From NCBI GenBank assembly GCA_034638255.1, contig JAWPGT010000004.1, positions 372,001 through 436,000 of the forward strand: a DNA stretch of 64,000 nt. Reading direction: 5' to 3'. Below are positions 39,784 to 50,482 of the stretch, piece after piece; the stretch's first letter is position 1, and each line of letters begins with the position of its first letter. Source of the stretch: Coprinus comatus (Eukaryota > Basidiomycota > Agaricomycetes > Agaricales > Agaricaceae). The position numbers were made by a program, and so were the translations under genes. Below the pieces are notes generated by a model. That model was not told the origin of the DNA and ran no database searches. It worked only from the letters and a program-made list of their open reading frames with translations.

Positions 39784-41116
39784 TCAACCTACTGCTTGTC
39801 CACAAGCTTTAGACCATTTCAACAACAGTTCCTTTGCTTTATCCTCATTCCCTTTAACCCATTCTTTAAGGGCCTCGCCTTGAATAGCCCGGCCAAACGA
39901 AAATGTCAGAATTGGAAGGCGACAGAAGGGTGAAGGAGCTTGTGCTTTCTTCACGAGATCATTCACTGCCCTGATATAGCTTGTTGCTGTCTCTGGCGAC
40001 ATCCCGCCTATTAACACAAGATCAGTATTAGGTTTATGCAAACGCACAACACCGTACAGAAATACTTACCCGAGAGGAAAAGTACACCGGGAACAGCGAC
40101 AGGTACCGAGCGAGAGATCACACTTGCTGTTGCAAATGCAATATCCTCTGGGGTACATCGACCTTTGTCTGGACACCTGAGCCCCGGTTGAGGGAAAGAT
40201 GGTTTGATCAACGAGCCTAAGGGGATTCATTTAGCAACACCACCATCAGTCAACACTCGATCGGACAAACCTTCCAGAAGGACATTATACGCCTTCATGC
40301 GTTCGTAGATCATTGAAATGGCTTGCTCATGTACCGCGGCACTACGTTCCAAGTCTGCATCCGCATTAAACTCGACGTCGGGTTCAACAATTGGGACCAG
40401 GCCTGCTTCCTGGCTGACGGCTGCAAATCTCCCGAGAGTTTCTGCCTGCACTTCTAGCGAGGTTGTGGAAGGTAATCCTATTTTACTCGAGGTGCATGCA
40501 ATTTGTACCCGCCATTTTGCAAACCTCGCACCGCTAGCTCGTGCGACTTGCAGGCGGGATAATAGCCCATCTAAGCCCTCTACATAAAATTCCGAGTTGG
40601 AGCTCGGTATTGGCATGAGTTCTCCGTTGGCTCTCACGCCAGGTATTATTCCTTTCTCTACTAGGGTAAACCCAAGGCCAAACTCGATAAGAGTCTCTGG
40701 ATACATAATGACCCCGGAGATGTATTCTATCGTAAAGGTAAGTAAACATGGATTTAGTAACTACAGCCAAAGTTAATACCATTAGATATCGCATGGTAGG
40801 CGAATTTTCTCCAGTCTCGCCTCAGCTCCTTGTTGCTGGAATTGGCCCAAATTCTTTCTTCACGGTCGTTCACACCGACACCATCAAATAAAGCCTGGAT
40901 GGCATCGGGTGCTTCATCAGTCGCATATATGCCCTTTCCATGGGGTAGAACCAAAGCATTGGCTGTTTCAATGAGTTCATGAGCAATATGTGGAGACCAG
41001 TGGTGGTGGATATAGACGTCCGCTTTAGGGGGCCTTAGCTGCTGGGCAGAAAGATCGGGGAAAGCGAAAAGATTGGGTGGAATTGTTTCGATTTTCTCGA
41101 TTTTAGCTTCAGACAT
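39784..41116 (-). CDS. Class I fructose-bisphosphate aldolase
   Basis: Schiff-base aldolase that splits fructose 1,6-bisphosphate (or a similar sugar phosphate). Starts MSEAKIEKIETIPPNLFAFP. Landmarks: VLPHGKGIYATDEAPDAIQA (class I GKGI-x-A-x-DE), ERIWANSSNKELRRDWRKFA, EYISGVIMYPETLIEF, KGIIPGVRANGELMPIP, SGARFAKWRVQIACTSSK (active-site KWR), GLVPIVEPDVEFNADADLER, MKAYNVLLEG joined by a 52-nt intron to SLIKPSFPQPGLRC, which contains the Schiff-base Lys. It ends FLSGGMSPETATSYIRAVND, LPILTFSFGRAIQGEALKEW and WSKACGQAVG. About 375 residues with all active-site residues I can place. Most fungi use class II zinc aldolase for glycolysis, so this is probably an additional enzyme. Confidence 0.9.
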
Positions 41117-41407
41117 GGTAGTTCAAGCCAACAAGATGGTAGGGGTGTGCTATTAATATACCAGTGATGTCGTCACCTGATATCTCATTTCCACACAGTA
41201 TTCCACGGTCACCAGCCCAGAGTGCTCTGACGGACCAATGCTATGGACAGGATATGTATGGTTGTATTCTTCCACCACTTATTTACTTGGTGTGGGTAAC
41301 CGCTTGAGCCTACATACTCCCATTACTGCTACTACTTATTTGTTCTTGTTGTCATGCTTAATTGATCGGCATCAGGAAATTACAAACGCGTCTGTGCTGG
41401 TGTAGTT

Positions 41408-41860
41408 GTGCCCGTCATGCTACTTTCGAACGTACGACGACTTCTTTTGACTCGAACTAGTGTGTTGCACGCGCGGTCTGCTACTATTGGCAGACAACAA
41501 TCAACCCATAAAGGGGAAGCTCATGATTTCAGACCATCTTGGGTTTATACCGGTTCACGACTGATGACTTTTACCCTTATACCTGGTAAGTTACATTCTA
41601 TTTACCGTATGTAATGATATTATTAACAAGTATTTTTCCATAGGCATCGTGTTTTATTCTGTGTTTTTCTATGACTTCGGCGACAAAGATCATGTGTTCC
41701 AGCCTGTTAGAAAATATTCTCATCCCTCGTCTAATAGTCCTGACTTATTTCCCTTTAGGTTAGGAAATGGGCGTTGGAGTGGAAAGCTTCCTTCTTTGCA
41801 CTGTCACCTGAAGAAGAGCAGATGCTCAAGATTAACAGAAACAAGTCGGGCTCTTCATGA
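41408..41860 (+). CDS. Small mitochondrial-type membrane protein of unknown function
   Basis: Not recognised. Three exons spliced by GTAAGT..ATAG and GTTAGA..TTTAG introns give about 110 residues: MPVMLLSNVRRLLLTRTSVL, HARSATIGRQQSTHKGEAHD, FRPSWVYTGSRLMTFTLIPG then IVFYSVFFYDFGDKDHVFQP, VRKWALEWKASFFALSPEEE. The basic, acid-free first 30 residues look like a presequence. One hydrophobic segment (LMTFTLIPGIVFYSVFFYDF) could span the inner membrane, followed by a short charged C-terminal part ending NRNKSGSS, TGA at 41858-41860. Size and layout resemble accessory subunits or assembly factors of respiratory complexes, but I cannot name one. Confidence 0.6.
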
Positions 41861-42013
41861 CAAACTGAACGTCGCACCGGAATTTCCCGTGGTGTCGCTC
41901 CAAGATATTGGCTCGTGTATGACGGGTTCAGGAGGGAAGGGGAAGGGAGGAGATATAGATATTTAGATATTGATGCAGAGGAAGACGGAGTGTTTGACAC
42001 TGGGGTATAACCT

Positions 42014-42220
42014 TTACACCCCGATTTCTTTTTTGCAATTCCAGAACTCGATCTTCAGGTTAGACCATGCTTCTACAAGATCATCAAGTTTCAAGTTCAA
42101 GTCTCTCAATCCAAGTGAGTCTTCGGGGTCTTCGAATACGCAAAGATCCGCCAACGCGTATTTGTCTACGGGTGCAATGAGGCTGTCGTAGAGTATCTTG
42201 TCGGTTATTACAGTAGCCAT
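42014..42220 (-). CDS. Small hypothetical ORF, 68 residues
   Basis: Intron-free reading frame starting MATVITDKILYDSLIAPVDK and running through YALADLCVFEDPEDSLGLRD and LNLKLDDLVEAWSNLKIEFW to KKEIGV. Composition (acidic, Leu-rich, with a helix-like LNLKLDDLVEAW) resembles a real small protein rather than random sequence, but there is no known domain. Its start is 150 bp from a divergent 68-residue ORF on the other strand. Confidence 0.4.
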   Translation of the reverse strand: MATVITDKILYDSLIAPVDKYALADLCVFEDPEDSLGLRDLNLKLDDLVEAWSNLKIEFWNCKKEIGV

Positions 42221-42370
42221 AGTACCGAGTAGCCTCTTTCACTCCTCTCGTGACGGTTATGAATCACTAAGAGTTATCTGTGACTGCATACTAGGCCTCG
42301 TGCCCGATACAACATCAGCTCTATACAACTTGTCTCCAAACTGGTTGAAATCTTAAAATACTGGAATTAA

Positions 42371-42577
42371 ATGAATATGGATTTGTTGGAAAAGATGAAA
42401 ACAATCAAGAAGGCGATGGAAGAGGATTTGAAAAAACTGGAACAATATGCTGAAGAGGTGAAAAAACGAAGAGAAGAGGAGGAAGCGATCCGTAAACAAA
42501 AGGAGGATGATAGGCGGTTTGTTGTGAATAACTTGGAAGGTATTAAAGCCGGGTTAGATGAACTCCGGTCTATGTGA
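42371..42577 (+). CDS. Small coiled-coil ORF, 68 residues
   Basis: Intron-free ORF starting MNMDLLEKMKTIKKAMEEDL, then LEQYAEEVKKRREEEEAIRK, RRFVVNNLEGIKAGLDELRS and M. About half the residues are Lys, Arg or Glu with heptad-like Leu/Met/Ile spacing, so a single long coiled coil is likely. Family not recognised; the size resembles small kinetochore or assembly-factor coiled coils, but no residue match supports that. TGA at 42575-42577. Confidence 0.5.
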   Translation: MNMDLLEKMKTIKKAMEEDLKKLEQYAEEVKKRREEEEAIRKQKEDDRRFVVNNLEGIKAGLDELRSM

Positions 42578-42700
42578 GGTGTGGGAGGTAAAGGTATATT
42601 CGAGGCGCCATTGCCAAGAAATCTACTTAATCAGTTCTCTTACAGAAACAAGCACTTGATAATTGGTAGAAACAAGGGTCGAATATGATATTAATTTGAG

Positions 42701-42708
42701 CACGTGAC
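42701..42708 (+). promoter_or_regulatory. CACGTGAC (RTCACGTG) E-box upstream of SCM3
   Basis: 81 bp upstream of the SCM3 ATG, within a spacer of about 210 bp after the small coiled-coil ORF. It overlaps TGACGTCG, which also resembles a CRE half-site. Confidence 0.5.
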
Positions 42709-42789
42709 GTCGGATCGTCGCGCGCTTCGTTCTCACAAGTCTTGTGCTTACATTAAGCAGCTGTTGCTGCAGCAAGCAACGCAGTAAAC

Positions 42790-45544
42790 ATGTCAACCAA
42801 AGTAAACAGGGACCCATCTCGTTCTCTGCTTATAACCCCTTCAGCATCTCCTCCTCCTCGCACAGGAACCCATAGGACAAGCGATGCTGCTCCACCACTG
42901 AAACGCCAACGGGTGGCCTCTGAATCGCGTTCGTCAAGTATTCAGCTAGCAACAGAATCTAAGATTGATATACAGAAGGAACGAGAGGCCTCCCGTGTAC
43001 GATTATTGGATGTTTGGTCTAATCTTGCTGAACGCTACTCGCGCCATCTGGACGAAGATGATATTGTGGATATTCGAACGGGAGAAATTGTCAAGGATAA
43101 TGGATTTTGGAGGGGCACGAAAAAGTATAACTTTGGCCTTACACTCAGTTCTGGAGATACGGATGGAAATCAGGAAGATGACGAAGCGGAGGAGGTGTCT
43201 GAGGATGAAAATGTTGACGAATTGGACGCGTTCGCCTATGAGGATGATGATCAGTTGGAGGAATACTTGTCAAAGGGTCTTAGTGCAAAGGAGGCTGCGT
43301 TGGCTGGAAACCGTCCAACGAGCGATGCAGATGATTTGCAGGACTTTCTAGAAGCTGAAAAACGACGCAGAGAGGAATATGGGAGTGATTTCGATGAAGA
43401 CGAACTTGAACCACTTCGATATCGTTGTGGCCAAGAGGATACGCCAGCATCCTCTGAGAATGAAGATGAAGGAGAGCCCGAAGAGGGTAATGAAGAAGCA
43501 AGTGGGGAATATGTACCCGATGGCGAGCAGCTAGAAACAAATTCGTCTATCTATGAGTCCGCTTCAGAAGAAGCTATATCAGAAGATGAGCTTGGTAATT
43601 GGGAGCCGAATGAAGCTAGCATGGTGGTCCTTACGAATAGTCACTCGAATAAGCGGCAAGAGGATGACACGGACACGAGTGAATCTGATGTTGAAATAGT
43701 TGCTTTCAGCTTCCCCAACAAATCTGGTCCCCTTTCCCTTTCTGTAAAAGAACAGAAACCACCAACACAGCTTCAAACACCCCCTTTGTCTCAATCTTCC
43801 GCTGATTGTCGAAGTCGGAGTTCTTCCAAGTCTACACCTTCACCTTCATCTTCACCACCACCGCCTTCTACTTCACCGTTTCCTTCATCTTCACCTCCTC
43901 CTGTTCCCTCCCCTAAAAAGGTACAAATTAGACGGTCCTACCGACGGCATGATGCTTCCGAAGACGATATTCCAAGGCCTCGTAAACGACATGATGTTCC
44001 TGAGGATGACGATGACGACCTTCCCATCCTACGGCCCAGTCAACTGCCACCAATTCCTGCGCTTAATAGTTCTCTCAGTAGAGCGCGAGGCGCCATTCCA
44101 GAAGTTGTTATAACCACCTTGCCCCCCAAAGTTGCCAACAATAGTACCCAGCTTAAACGTTCGCAAGACTCCCACCTACCCACTATTGTCAAAACCAAGA
44201 CACGTATAATCGATTCTAAGGCTGACTCCTCGTCTAAAGGACCACATTCTAGGAAAGGGAATGATGTGTCTCTTGTTTCTAAAAGCAAGTCAACAACACA
44301 CTCCCGACTGGATGATACCCCAAAGAGGCAAGCCTCGCCCGCAAAACGTAGAGGAAAGTCACCACAACCACAGGAAGAGTTTGTTGAACCACACACATCA
44401 AAGCAAGCGGGGATTAGTCTAGAATTGGGTAGTTCTCCTCTCTCATCCCCGCGAGTTGAATCGTCTAAACAAAATGGGCATGGTGTAGAGAACAAAGCTG
44501 GAAACAGCCATAAGCGAAAGCGTGTCTCTGCCGAACATGTACCTGCTGAAAGTGTTTCTCAGCAACGTCCCTCAAGACTGCAGAAAACATTAAAGCCAAA
44601 ATCAAAATCAAAGCCAAAACCTGGTAAGCCTCAATTCATCTTGATCAATTCAGCATAGAATTGATTATGTTGTATGAATAGCAGAAACAAGTTCTTCATT
44701 TGAGCGGCATGGTGCAGGGTCCAGCCGTTCGAGGCCTAGACATGTCAGCCCCTTGGCCAATGAGTATTCTTCAAGCTCAGATGAAAGGCGCCCAACCCAT
44801 CAGTCTGCATACCATTTCTCGTCCACTCCAGCTTTTTCGCACAATCCCTCTCCTTACATATCTCGTCCACTAACACACCTATACCCCCCAGTTGCCGATC
44901 CTCGGGCTCAACAGATAATCACGCACGCTATGCAACAACTTTCTTCCTTATTATGGTCACCAAGTCATGCAAACACACAGATACCTTTCCCGTTTACTCC
45001 ACAACACCAACGTTTCTCTTCAGCTTCACCGAACTTCATGAATCTTACACCTGAACACCCTCATCCTTACCCTTTTACATATGACCCAGCTTTGTCTAGA
45101 GCTACTCTCCCCCCTTCATCCTCTCCTGAACCACCTTCGTCACCTACCAAACCTGGACGCAAATCACTAGTATCACAAGGGCAATCTCGAGGACGAAGAG
45201 TATCCTTCTCCGTCAGAAAAACCTCCAGAGATCATTCGACAAGTTCATCTCACTCGTCTTCTTCCGACCTAGAGCCCCTAAATCGTCGAAATGAACAACT
45301 GTCTCCGCACAAAGGGAAAGGAAAGGCTGTACCTGCAACAACGACCCTACATGATGAAAATGATTCTGAGGAAGAATTCCCTCGTCCATCTATCCTTGCA
45401 TTAAAACGTGCACAAACGCCGGGCCCAGAGAAGACAACAAAATCAACACCAGGAGGATCGTCACAATCTGCAGGCTTAAGACAGATATCTTCTAGCAACA
45501 TACGTTCTCCCACAAAATCTCGGATTCAAAAAAAGAAAGTTTGA
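42790..45544 (+). CDS. SCM3: CENP-A chaperone Scm3 (HJURP)
   Basis: Loads the centromeric histone H3 variant. Starts MSTKVNRDPSRSLLITPSAS. The Scm3 core lies near residues 70-115: RLLDVWSNLAERYSRHLDED, DIVDIRTGEIVKDNGFWRG, which contains the conserved W..I..[KR]Y and the DIxTGEIVxDNGxW pattern. The rest is disordered: acidic blocks (EVSEDENVDELDAFAYEDDD), a Ser/Pro run (TPSPSSSPPPPSTSPFPSSS) and basic patches. One intron (about 44622-44682) joins KPKP to ETSSSFERHG and a Ser-rich end IRSPTKSRIQKKKV. About 900 residues, much longer than yeast Scm3. A short internal duplication (RRHDASEDDIPRPRKRHD then VPEDDDDD) is visible around 43945-44020. Confidence 0.85.
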
Positions 45545-45956
45545 ATGACTGAAAATACATGTTTGATTCTCTTTTGCTTCGTTTGCGTGATGTAATTATG
45601 TATTCACATGCTTCCTTTCGAATATTGTTAGATCCTGTATGTATCTCATATGATGGTTTTTTATATCTGCATTAGTGGATTGTGTTTGTTTTTGTGTTAA
45701 GGTGCGATTGGAGGATGGACTTTGAAAGAGACCCCTAAATATTCGGTCACGTGACTAAAAAGTGATATTCTGATGGATGCTCGAAAAATATTTGATGCTT
45801 ACAAGGTTAGTAAAGTTAAAGTACGACACTCCACAAACATTCCTGGTTTCCTATGTTCTGAAAAGATCTCGAATCACCCCTACTCCAAAATCAAAATCGT
45901 CTTGCTTATATCATACCATACGCTTTCAACAGATCTGAGCAATTGTCTAGTTCATA
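45545..45956. other. Intergenic region SCM3 to ECM16
   Basis: About 410 bp of AT-rich sequence. The first part is probably the SCM3 3' end. It holds the palindrome GTCACGTGAC at 45746-45755. A short plus-strand ORF (45773-45985) runs into the ECM16 start in another frame and shows no domain. Confidence 0.5.
45746..45755 (+). promoter_or_regulatory. GTCACGTGAC palindrome upstream of ECM16
   Basis: A perfect 10-bp inverted repeat about 200 bp upstream of the ATG at 45957. It contains RTCACGTG on both strands, the best match of the set in this window. Confidence 0.55.
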
Positions 45957-48900
45957 ATGCCGCCAGCAGTACGAGAAGGTTATAACGCTAAGGCTCGGCG
46001 TTCGACTGCTGGAAGTAGAAAGAAAGGGAAACAAAAGAAACAGAAGAGGGGGGTGCTATTGAGTCAGATCCCAATGCAGAAGTTATTACACTAAAGAGCG
46101 TAGAGGAGAAAGAGTTGGATAAACGAGAACGTTTACGACAAGAAGTTGTGAATTTTGAATTCGTGTGTTCTACTTTGCTAATCCGACGTTTTGCACTGTA
46201 GTTTTTGGCTCAAGGAGATAATTGGAGTAGTAAGAAAAAGAAACGATTGGAGAAATACATTGTGAGTTACGTTTTTGTTCTTTACAACTAAATATATGCG
46301 TTATTAAATCACGGTACAGGAGAAGAAACTAAAGAAAGAAGAGAGAATAGCGATATTTGAGAAGCTGGCGTATGTATTTTCAGCACGATAACTGAAAGAA
46401 ACTTAAATGTATGACAGGAAATCACAGAGCGAAATTAACTCGGTTAATCTACAATCTTCAGCTACATTGGGTAGTGGGATAGCTTTGACGCATCTGGAGC
46501 GTATGAAAAAGGATGAAGATATGCACGTACGGCATGCGCTACAAGGACAACTGGGAAAACGCAAGCGGAGATCAGGTATCCAGCATGATTCTGAGAATTT
46601 TGATGGTTCAGAGGATGAAGAAGAGGATGACAACTTGAACAATTTAGGATATGAAGTTGGCGAAAAATTGCCCGTATCGCGTGTGCACGAATCCCCCACG
46701 ACAAGTACAATTATTAAAGAGAGTCCTGTTGCGGTTTCACAAATTCCAGTCTCCGTGGTTGGAGATCCTGCTCCTGCAGTTGTGGGCTCAGCGTTACGAA
46801 GAGCAGAGGATGGTGGTGTGATTGCTCCTATCATCAGAAAGAAAACAACAAAGGTGAGGCTTTCTGATTTATATAATTCGATATATGCAACTAACGGTCT
46901 ATAGGGTGGAATAGGAAAGTGGAAAACACAAAGATTCCAACAGGCGGATGAAGATGCATTGGATACGTCTTTTGACAGCTCGGATTCTGCATATGATTCC
47001 GCTTCGTCTGGTGAGGAAGAAGGTGGTGTGGGTGAGGATGTCAATGAAACCCATGACAAGGAAGAGAAGGGCTCAATATCCTATGCTGATGAGACTTCAG
47101 GCGACAAGTTAGACAAAAAAGAGAAAGTGGGTTTCAAAGAATGGGCGACAAAACAACTTTCTATGGCCAAAGGATATATCGCGAGTTCGGAACACGTTGT
47201 TTCAACGCCTGATCTTACCTTACAACCACCACCGAAAAAGAGGAAAATCGATAAACCTGAAAAAATGCATGGACCTCTGGGCGAAAAACTTGCGCTGCCT
47301 GAGACAGCTTTTGCAAAACAAGTATTACAAGAACGTAAAGCAGAGACGCACGTAAAAACGGCTACTGTAAAACGCCCCGTGGAAGTACAAGAAGCTCGCC
47401 TCCTGCTTCCCATCGTGACAGAAGAACAACCTATAATGGAAGCTATTATGTTGAACCGAGTAGTTATTATTTGTGGACAAACTGGTAGCGGAAAGACAAC
47501 ACAAGTACCTCAATTCCTATACGAAGTTGGATTCGGTTGTCCAGGCAGTGGTATGGTTCTGTACTCTATCTATGTTCGTGGACGAATGAGCTAAGGAGAA
47601 TATAGAGAATCCCGGCATGATTGGCATCACACAACCGCGACGGGTTGCTGCTATTTCAATGGCAAAGCGTGTTGCTCACGAATTGTCCTTGACAACATCT
47701 CAAGTCTCATATCAAATCCGGTATGATGCTACCGTCTCTCCCTCGACATCAATCAAGTTCATGACAGATGGTGTGCTTCTTCGGGAGCTAGCCACTGATT
47801 TCTTGCTGAACAAATATTCTGTCATCATAATCGACGAGGCACATGAACGCAGCATTAATACGGATATTCTGGTCGGAGTTTTGAGCCGTGTTGTCAAATT
47901 ACGAGAAAATATGTGGCGCGAAAAGAAAGGCACAAAGGTGCGTTCTTATATATCTTGACAACAACGCTGGGCTGAAAACCATATTCATAGCCCCTGCGCC
48001 TCATTATCATGTCAGCGACACTCCGTGTTAGCGATTTCGCAGAAAATAAAACATTATTCTCAACACCACCCCCTATCATCAACGTTGCAGCTCGGCAGCA
48101 TCCTGTGACCATACATTTCAGTCGAAGGACATCCCCGGATTATGTATTGGAGGCGGTCAAAAAGGCTTCCAAAATCCACGCTCGTTTACCTCCAGGTGGT
48201 ATCTTGATCTTTTTGACAGGTCAAAATGAGATTGTTGGCGTATGCAAACAGTTGGAAGAGAAATTTGGCCGACGCGCTATCAACCAACGGAAAGCTCATC
48301 GAGACTCTCGAAACTCCCGACCTAATGCGTTCCGAGATATTTCTGCTTTGGAGCCGAGGAATACTACGATTAACCCCAACCAAGGTCAGGCTAAACCCTC
48401 ATTCCATTACACTTTTCTCATCCAATGAAATCCAGTCGACGTAGAAGCCGAAGACATTGACTTCAATGTTGAAGATGGTGCCCAGGTTGATAATCTAGAT
48501 GAAGCTGGGGATGTAGATGGTGATGTAGACGACCTTGAGAGTGAAGTAGACGAAACAATCAACGATGAACTAGGTATCAATACAGAAGAATCTGAAGGTG
48601 TGTTCTCTCTGAGGTTGTATGCGGAACTTGCTAATAAAAAATCAGTCCCTATGCACATTATCCCTCTGTACTCCTTGTTGCCAAGCGAAAAGCAATTGGA
48701 TGTATTCAAACCACCTCCTAGTGATGCGCGTCTTGTAGTTGTTGCTACAAATGTGGCCGAAACATCTCTCACCATTCCTGGGATTAAGTACGTGGTGGAT
48801 TGTGGGAGAGCAAAGGAGGTATGTTCAGTGGGATTGTCAATCATGATATTTGGTCTGACACTCTGACAGCGTAGATATGATGTGGCAAATGGCATTCAAG

Positions 48901-50359
48901 CCTATCAAATATCCTGGGTTTCCAAAGCTTCTGCAGCACAACGAGCTGGTCGTGCCGGCCGTACTGGTCCAGGACATTGCTATCGCCTGTACTCCTCAGC
49001 TTTGTTTGAACATCACTTCGAAAAATTCAATCCGCCTGAAATTCTTCGAGCACCGATCGAGGGCGTGGTATTACAAATGAAGAATATGCATATCGATGCC
49101 GTCGTCAACTTCCCTTTCCCAACTCCCCCTGATCGTCACTCTTTACAACAAGCAGAAAAAATCCTTACGCATTTAGGCGCACTTAAGAAGTCAACTGCAT
49201 TATCTCAGACTAGTGGACCTGCGAACCAAATTACAGACCTTGGAAGGGCTATGGCACTGTTCCCGCTCGCTCCACGATACTCGCGCATGCTAGCAGCTGG
49301 GCAACAACACAACTGTTTACCATATGTAATTGTTTTAGTTTCTGCCATGTCTGTTGGTGACCCCTTCCTCCACGAGGAATCAATCAAGGCAGATGACGAG
49401 GACGACTCGGACCCCGAATCGATGTCGCATCTTACCGGTGAAGCCGCCAAACTCAAAGAGATACGACGACTGAAGAGAAAGGCTTACTTCCAATCTCAGC
49501 AGGTAAATTCGCGGACTTGTCTAGCTATACCCATATTGATTGTTTTTTGTAGATACATGCTTCCTTGGGAGAGTTCACAAGCGATTTATTAAAAATTCTT
49601 TCTGTTGTCGGTGCTTATGAGTATAACGGAGGAGGAATTTCTTTCTGTGCGGATCATTTTGTGAGACCCAAAGTAAGCGACTTGACATAATGTGATTTAT
49701 GCGTGTATTCACCTATTCGATATAGGCAATGGAGGAGATACATAAACTTAGAGCCCAGATTAGTAACGTCATGCAACTATACTTCCCAGACACAAATGCC
49801 TATTTTGCGCCAAAAATACCACCTCCCTCGAAAACCCAGGTATTTAAGTTTCATTTGTTCCCTTTCAGTATTGAACATTTTCTTCAGATAAAGGTCCTTA
49901 AACAACTCATCACTGCCGCGTTCATCGATCAGGTAGCGGTTCGTAAAGACCGTGTAGATAACATCGCCTCGAAAGGCTCCCAGTATAGCAATTGTCATGG
50001 TGTTGCCTATCGAGCTCTGGGAATTAGTGAAGACGTATATATTCATCCATCCTCATTGTTGGCAGACCGCCCGCCTCCGGATTTTGTAATTTATCAGGAA
50101 GTGGTTAGAACAGCGCGCGTATACCTGAAGGGTAAGCTATGACTTCTACGTGAACCTTTGTCTACCGTCCAAACACTCAACCTCTTTAGGACTCACTGTT
50201 GTTAATCCTGCTTGGCTCTCATCTCTTGGACGCGCGACTCTATGTACCTTTTCGAAACCGTTCAAGCGAAACGATGGAACACTAATGACAATCCCGCGGT
50301 TTGGTCCCGAGAATTGGGAACTACCACCTATCCCGAGTGAACATGTCCTAAATGCGTAA
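45957..50359 (+). CDS. ECM16: DEAH-box ribosome-biogenesis helicase Ecm16/Dhr1 (DHX37), with a frame break in exon 1
   Basis: Dhr1 releases U3 snoRNA from pre-ribosomes in the nucleolus. Exon 1 starts [20 protein letters not shown], the conserved RYNAKAR-type basic N-terminus, but the frame then runs into a stop. The continuation [20 protein letters not shown] is in the +1 frame; an extra base in the six-G run at 46048-46053 would join them. Downstream exons are regular: [37 protein letters not shown] (motif I), [20 protein letters not shown] (Ia), [20 protein letters not shown] (DEAH), [16 protein letters not shown] (SAT), [60 protein letters not shown] (VI), [20 protein letters not shown], and the end [23 protein letters not shown] at 50357-50359. 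About ten introns, roughly 1,200 residues. Confidence 0.9.
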
Positions 50360-50482
50360 AATAATATACAGTGGTAATATGAGAGTAATCTAAACAGCAT
50401 AACTTATTGGTCTTGTTCATACTGTAGTATAGTCTATCAATGAAGAAATCTGCCAGCGAAAGCTCCGAGTCGTGTCAATGTG

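Noticed and set aside
43280..44495. Long antisense ORFs opposite SCM3
   Set aside because: They mirror the low-complexity Ser/Glu coding sequence and show no independent features.
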